A DNA stretch of 9,721 bases, from the NCBI GenBank assembly GCA_946482635.1, contig CAMLSG010000206.1, positions 1-9,721 on the forward strand, in the 5' to 3' direction. Source of the stretch: an uncultured Duganella sp. (lineage in GTDB: Bacteria; Pseudomonadota; Gammaproteobacteria; Burkholderiales; Burkholderiaceae). The translations under genes were made by a program, and so were the position numbers. Positions 6,196 through 9,721 of this stretch are shown one piece after another; position 1 is the first letter of the stretch; each line of letters starts with the position of its first letter. Below the pieces are notes generated by a model. That model was not told where the DNA came from. It did not search any database and was given only the letters and a program-made list of their open reading frames with translations.

Positions 6196-6561
6196 TTATT
6201 TCCGCTGGCCCGAATTGGCCTGCAGGTGTGTGATTTCCTGTTGCACGGCGCGGGTGACGATCTTGCCGATGGTGTCGTGCAGGCCTTCGCGGATCTGCGC
6301 CGTCAAGGCGTGCAGGGCCTGGTCCAGGACTTCGGCCATGCTGTCCTTGATGCGTTGCTCGAGCACGAAATCGACGCGGTTGGACAGCTGCTGCAATACC
6401 TGTTCGGAGACACGGCGCTCCAGCGCCTCCCAATCGACAGCGTCGTCCAGCGCGGCAGGCTTCTCGGCGACAGGCGCTGGTGCCGGCGCGGCGGCGGCCG
6501 GCAGCTCGTCGGGCATGATTTCGGTCAGGACCGGGATGCTGGCGTCAAAAGGCTGGTTCAT
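6196..6561 (-). CDS. Small helical protein of unknown function, DUF2486-like
   Basis: A 121-residue protein of unknown function. It opens with a short segment MNQPFDASIPVLTEIMPDEL, followed by an Ala/Pro-rich linker (about 21-37). A long, mostly helical acidic/amphipathic region (about 41-115) follows, with heptad-like spacing (WEALERRVSEQVLQQLSNRV ... LDQALHALTAQIREGL). There is no signal peptide or membrane segment. The SIPVLTE opening, the helical tail and the position directly after holC resemble the DUF2486 family I remember from Burkholderiales; this is recall, not a search. The start lies 3 bases after the holC stop, so translational coupling is likely; no strong Shine-Dalgarno is visible. 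The linkage suggests, but does not prove, a link to replication or to the chi subunit. It is real as a gene; the family call is moderate. Confidence 0.75.
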   Translation of the reverse strand: MNQPFDASIPVLTEIMPDELPAAAAPAPAPVAEKPAALDDAVDWEALERRVSEQVLQQLSNRVDFVLEQRIKDSMAEVLDQALHALTAQIREGLHDTIGKIVTRAVQQEITHLQANSGQRK

Positions 6562-6564
6562 GGA

Positions 6565-6987
6565 CTACTTGCCTACGGTGAGGTGTTTGAGCGGGAAATC
6601 CTGGCGCTTGTAGGCGGCATAGCGCAGGCGGCCGGCCGCGGCATCTTCCTCGTCCGAAGAGATGACTTCGATCAGGCGCGGGAAAGCTTCGAACTGTGCC
6701 GGTGCGCGGCGCGACAGGTTGACCAGCAGGCCGGCTTCCGGCAGTTCCGTGGTGTCGCTGTCGGCCAGCACGATGGCCGAATCGGGCGCCAATGGATCGT
6801 TGGCGTGGGCGTGCGGCAGGAAGTCGGTGGCGGAGAAGGTCCACAGGGCCTTGTCCAGCTCCGCCAGCTGCGCCGCATCTTCGGTCATCACGACGATGCG
6901 CGGCGTGCTGGCGTAGGCTTTACGCAGCAGGCGGCAGGCATAGGCAACCTTGTCCGGCACGCCGCTGTGGAAATCAATCTGCGTCAT
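6565..6987 (-). CDS. holC: DNA polymerase III chi subunit
   Basis: A 140-residue protein starting MTQIDFHSGVPDKVAYACRL, the standard HolC opening, with LLRKAYASTPRIVVMTEDAA, LDKALWTFSATDFLPH and LADSDTTELPEAGLLVNLS as further family hallmarks. Length fits chi (about 140-150). Chi joins psi (HolD) in the clamp-loader complex and contacts the C-terminal tail of single-strand binding protein, tying the replisome to SSB-coated DNA. It is cytoplasmic. The start is 12 bases after the stop of the glutaredoxin-like gene, with only a weak Shine-Dalgarno; the DUF2486-like gene follows after 3 bases. In related bacteria holC often lies downstream of pepA; here it follows prlC and a redox gene. The call is secure. 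Confidence 0.93.
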   Translation of the reverse strand: MTQIDFHSGVPDKVAYACRLLRKAYASTPRIVVMTEDAAQLAELDKALWTFSATDFLPHAHANDPLAPDSAIVLADSDTTELPEAGLLVNLSRRAPAQFEAFPRLIEVISSDEEDAAAGRLRYAAYKRQDFPLKHLTVGK

Positions 6988-6999
6988 TGTTGATGCGTC

Positions 7000-7632
7000 T
7001 TAGAAGCGGAAGTTCGGCGATGCGTTCTGCGGCGTATCACGCTCACGGCGTGCCTTCTCCGCGGCGGCAGCTGCACGGTCGGCTTCCGCCTTGGCGGCGG
7101 CCGCTTCCTCGGCGCTTGGGCCGCGTGGCGGTGCAGCCGGCGTTGGCGGCGGGTTCGAATAACCCGGCGGCAGCATCTTCTCGGTCGGGTAGCCGGCTTC
7201 GGTCAGCGTGTTATCCCACGCACCTTGCTCGAAACCGATCTGGCGCGAACGCCCGACCAGCAGCAGCGGCACCTGGCCGTCGCTGCCGGCTTTTTTCATG
7301 GCTTCGAAGTCTTCCGTCGTGGTGACGGTCTTTTCGCGGTAAGGGATGCCGCGGTTGGCCAGCATGGTGCGGGCCATATTGCAGCCTGCGCCGCAGTTGG
7401 AGGTGGTGTACAGCACTACCGGACGGGCGCGTACCACGTCGGCCAGTTCCGATGGCAATGCGGCACCGCCGGCGCCGGCGGTGTTGTAGTTCTTCACTTC
7501 AGCCTTCTTGGCAGTGGCGGGCGGCGGCGTCTCCGTAAAGTGGGTGACGCCTTTTTCGTCCTTCCACTTGTACATCTGGGCGTGCGCCGCGCTGGCAGTC
7601 AGCAGCAGCAAAAGCAGGGCAGCGCGTTTCAT
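7000..7632 (-). CDS. Secreted DUF4124 / glutaredoxin-like domain protein
   Basis: A 210-residue exported protein with a signal peptide MKRAALLLLLLTASAAHA cut before QMYKWKD. Residues about 19-40 (MYKWKDEKGVTHFTETPPP) are a DUF4124 module, usual at the N-terminus of proteobacterial envelope proteins. Residues about 70-150 are a glutaredoxin/thioredoxin fold: VVLYTTSNCGAGCNMARTML with Cys80 and Cys84 spaced CxxxC instead of CxxC, and a cis-proline loop QVPLLLVG (Pro122). A Pro-rich linker and a highly charged Ala-rich helical tail (about 173-200, AEEAAAAKAEADRAAAAAEK) end the protein. It is likely a periplasmic thiol-active or redox-sensing protein; its reaction is not known. AAAGGAGA at 7643-7650 lies 10 bases before the ATG at 7632 and overlaps the prlC stop codon; the gap between the genes is 16 bases. 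Domain calls are good. Confidence 0.85.
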   Translation of the reverse strand: MKRAALLLLLLTASAAHAQMYKWKDEKGVTHFTETPPPATAKKAEVKNYNTAGAGGAALPSELADVVRARPVVLYTTSNCGAGCNMARTMLANRGIPYREKTVTTTEDFEAMKKAGSDGQVPLLLVGRSRQIGFEQGAWDNTLTEAGYPTEKMLPPGYSNPPPTPAAPPRGPSAEEAAAAKAEADRAAAAAEKARRERDTPQNASPNFRF

Positions 7633-7648
7633 TGACTCTCTATCTCCT

Positions 7649-9721
7649 TTAAGCCGCCATGCCGCTGTGGCGCAGCAGGGCGTCGATGGTCGGCTCTCGG
7701 CCGCGGAATGCGGTGAACGATTCCAGGGCCGGGCGCGAACCGCCGACGGCCAGGATCTCTCGCTGGAAGCGTTTACCAGTTTCGGTGGACAGTTTACCGC
7801 CATCCAGCGCCGCCGCTTCCTCGAAGGCAGCGTAGGCGTCGGCAGACAGCACTTCCGCCCACTTATAGCTATAGTATCCCGCCGCATAGCCGCCGGCAAA
7901 GATATGGCCGAAGGAATGTTGGAAACGGTTGAAACTTGGCGGAATGATAACGGCGAATTTGCGGCGTACTTCGTCGATCACGTCCTGCACCGATTTGGCG
8001 CCGGACGGCTGGAAATCGTAGTGCAGCAGCATGTCGAGCAGGGCGAATTCGACCTGGCGCAGGGTCTGCAGGCCGGACTGGAAGTTCTTGGCTGCCAGCA
8101 TGCGGTCGTACAGGGCGCGCGGCAGCGGCAGGCCGCTCTTCACGTGGGCGCTCATGTGGCTCAGCACATCCCACTCCCAGCAGAAGTTTTCCATGAACTG
8201 GGACGGCAGTTCGACAGCGTCCCATTCGACGCCGGAAATGCCGGAGACCGCCAGCTCTTCGACCTGGGTCAGCATGTGGTGCAAGCCGTGGCCGAATTCG
8301 TGGAACAGGGTGATCACTTCATCGTGCGTGAACAGGGATGGTTGCGGCACGCCGTCCACCACCAGCGGTTCGGTGAAGTTGCAGGTCAGGTAGGCGACCG
8401 GGGTTTGCAGCTCGCCGTTTTTCAGGCGGCGGCCGCGCGCATCGTCCATCCAGGCGCCGCCGCTCTTGCCTTCGCGGGCATACAGGTCGAGGTAGAACTG
8501 GCCTACCAGCACGCCGTCGCGTTCGATACTGTAGAAGCGCACGTCCTTGTGCCACACCGGCGCGCTGTCCGGCCGGATGCTGACGCCGAACAGGGTCTGC
8601 ACCAGCTTGAACAGGCCGTCGACGACCTTATGCTCAGGGAAGTACTGCTTCACTTCCTGCGCCGAGAAGGAGTACAGGTGCTGCTGCAGCTTTTCGGAGG
8701 CGTAAGGCAGGTCCCACGACTGCAGGTCGTTGATGCCCAGTTCCTTGCTGGCGTAGGCCTGCAGTTCGGCCAGGTCTTTCTCGGCGAACGGGCGGGCGCG
8801 CTTGGCCAGGTCTTCCAGGAATTCGATCACCTGTTCCGGCGACTTGGCCATTTTCGGCACCAGCGAGACTTCGGCGAAGTTCTTGTAGCCGAGCAGGCCG
8901 GCTTCCTCGGCGCGCAGCTTCAGCAGGGTAGCGATATTGGCGGTGTTGTCCCAGTCTTCGCGCTTGCTGAACGCGTCGCCCAGCTCGGAAGCCTTGGTGG
9001 CGTTGGCGCGGTAGACCTTTTCGCGCAGGGCGCGGTTGTCGCAGAATTGCAGGATCGGGTAGTAGGACGGGAAGTGCAGGGTGAAGGCCCAGCCTTGCTT
9101 GCCGTCTTTCTCGGCCAGCGCCTTGGCGGCAGCCTTGGAGTCGTCGGGCAGGCCGCGCAGCTCGGCTTCGTCTTCGACCAGCATTTTCCAGTCGTTGGTG
9201 GCGTCCAGCACGTTTTCGCTGAAGCGGGTGCTGGTGGCGGCGTGTTCTTCCTGGATCGCGGCGAAGCGTTCCTTCTTGTCGGCCGGCAGTTCGGCCCCGC
9301 CCATGCGGAAGTCGCGGATTGCGTTGTCGATGATGCGCTGGCGCGCCGGCGACAGGGTGGCGAATTCCGCGCCTGCGCGCAGGGCTTTATATTTGGCGAA
9401 CAGCGCCTCGTTCTGGGCCAGGGCGGTCCAGAATTCGGTCACTTTCGGCAGGTTTTCGTTGTAGGTGGCGCGCAGCTCGGGCGTATCCACCACGTTGTTG
9501 AGGTGACTGACGATGCCCCAGGCGCGGCCCAGCAGCTCGGTGGAATTTTCCAGCGGGGTGACGAAGTTATCCCAGGTCACGTTGTCGCTCGGCGCTTCCA
9601 GTTGCGCCACGGCGGCGCGGTTCTTCTCCAGCAGGTGCTCGATTGCGGGAGTGACGTGTTCGGGCTTGATCGCATCGAAACGCGGCAAGCCGCTAAAGTC
9701 CAGCAGGGGATTGTCAGTCAT
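7649..9721 (-). CDS. prlC: Oligopeptidase A, M3 family zinc metallopeptidase
   Basis: A complete 690-residue protein; the ATG is exactly at the right edge, so its Shine-Dalgarno is outside the window. It opens MTDNPLLDFSGLPRFDAIKP, as PrlC/OpdA proteins do. The catalytic motif is FHEFGHGLHHMLT: His474 and His478 bind zinc, Glu475 is the catalytic base, and Glu504 in DAVELPSQ is the expected third zinc ligand. The M3 C-terminal helical region with FQHSFGHIFAGGYAAGYYSY, which lines the substrate channel, is present. Length matches E. coli OpdA (about 680). This cytoplasmic enzyme degrades short peptides, including cleaved signal peptides and products of larger proteases. It is the first visible gene of a tight leftward operon with the redox-like gene, holC and the DUF2486-like gene. 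The call is secure. Confidence 0.96.
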   Translation of the reverse strand: MTDNPLLDFSGLPRFDAIKPEHVTPAIEHLLEKNRAAVAQLEAPSDNVTWDNFVTPLENSTELLGRAWGIVSHLNNVVDTPELRATYNENLPKVTEFWTALAQNEALFAKYKALRAGAEFATLSPARQRIIDNAIRDFRMGGAELPADKKERFAAIQEEHAATSTRFSENVLDATNDWKMLVEDEAELRGLPDDSKAAAKALAEKDGKQGWAFTLHFPSYYPILQFCDNRALREKVYRANATKASELGDAFSKREDWDNTANIATLLKLRAEEAGLLGYKNFAEVSLVPKMAKSPEQVIEFLEDLAKRARPFAEKDLAELQAYASKELGINDLQSWDLPYASEKLQQHLYSFSAQEVKQYFPEHKVVDGLFKLVQTLFGVSIRPDSAPVWHKDVRFYSIERDGVLVGQFYLDLYAREGKSGGAWMDDARGRRLKNGELQTPVAYLTCNFTEPLVVDGVPQPSLFTHDEVITLFHEFGHGLHHMLTQVEELAVSGISGVEWDAVELPSQFMENFCWEWDVLSHMSAHVKSGLPLPRALYDRMLAAKNFQSGLQTLRQVEFALLDMLLHYDFQPSGAKSVQDVIDEVRRKFAVIIPPSFNRFQHSFGHIFAGGYAAGYYSYKWAEVLSADAYAAFEEAAALDGGKLSTETGKRFQREILAVGGSRPALESFTAFRGREPTIDALLRHSGMAA

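Noticed and set aside
4831..6993. A 720-codon rightward open frame running opposite the first binding-protein gene, the DUF2486-like gene and holC
   Set aside because: Its translation is low-complexity, rich in His, Val, Gly and Gln, with no recognisable domain. It is the mirror frame of well-identified genes in GC-rich DNA.
7633..7899. Longer start at 7899 for the glutaredoxin-like gene
   Set aside because: It would overlap prlC and bury a clear signal peptide. A good Shine-Dalgarno marks the ATG at 7632.
1..9721. CRISPR arrays, tRNA or rRNA genes, insertion sequences, toxin-antitoxin or defence genes
   Set aside because: No repeat-spacer pattern, tRNA-like fold, transposase motif or defence-family motif was seen on either strand. 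The content is ordinary chromosomal genes with even base composition.

Overview
The window looks like a chromosomal housekeeping segment of a high-GC betaproteobacterium, most likely Oxalobacteraceae (Massilia/Janthinobacterium-like). The reasons are the protein wording, the prlC / glutaredoxin-like / holC / DUF2486-like gene order, the TIGR04438-type small Trp-rich protein and the c551-type cytochrome. The taxon is inferred from remembered family distribution, not from a search. It shows ten protein genes, no tRNA or rRNA, no CRISPR array, no insertion sequence and no phage gene. Coding density is high, and no gene-free stretch exceeds about 110 bases.

Left part (1-3287): the 3' two-thirds of ilvD (branched-chain amino acid synthesis) runs rightward off the left edge. 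It meets, tail to tail with a 23-base overlap, a leftward GlxA-type AraC regulator. That regulator is divergent from a metallo-beta-lactamase-fold gene of the UlaG-like type, with 70 bases between their starts. The MBL gene in turn overlaps tail to tail, by 38 bases, a leftward small Trp-rich membrane protein gene.

Middle (3288-3780): a short region with a good promoter for the Trp-rich gene, then a small periplasmic c551-type cytochrome. The cytochrome is followed by two back-to-back intrinsic-terminator palindromes that separate it from the leftward block to its right.

Right part (3777-9721): six leftward genes. In transcription order they are prlC (oligopeptidase A), a secreted DUF4124/glutaredoxin-like protein, holC (DNA polymerase III chi), a small DUF2486-like protein, and two tandem paralogous LivK/LivJ-type periplasmic binding proteins. 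The first four are packed with gaps of 3 to 16 bases and read as one operon. The two binding-protein genes follow a 72-base gap with its own candidate promoter, and a GC-rich hairpin lies between them. They probably serve a Liv-type ABC importer whose membrane and ATPase genes are not in this window.

I found no convincing new multi-gene system. The points most worth a second look are the altered first zinc-ligand motif in the MBL protein, the CxxxC DUF4124-glutaredoxin chimera with an Ala-rich tail, the orphan duplicated binding proteins with an intervening hairpin, and the double terminator whose outer palindrome may be a dispersed repeat.
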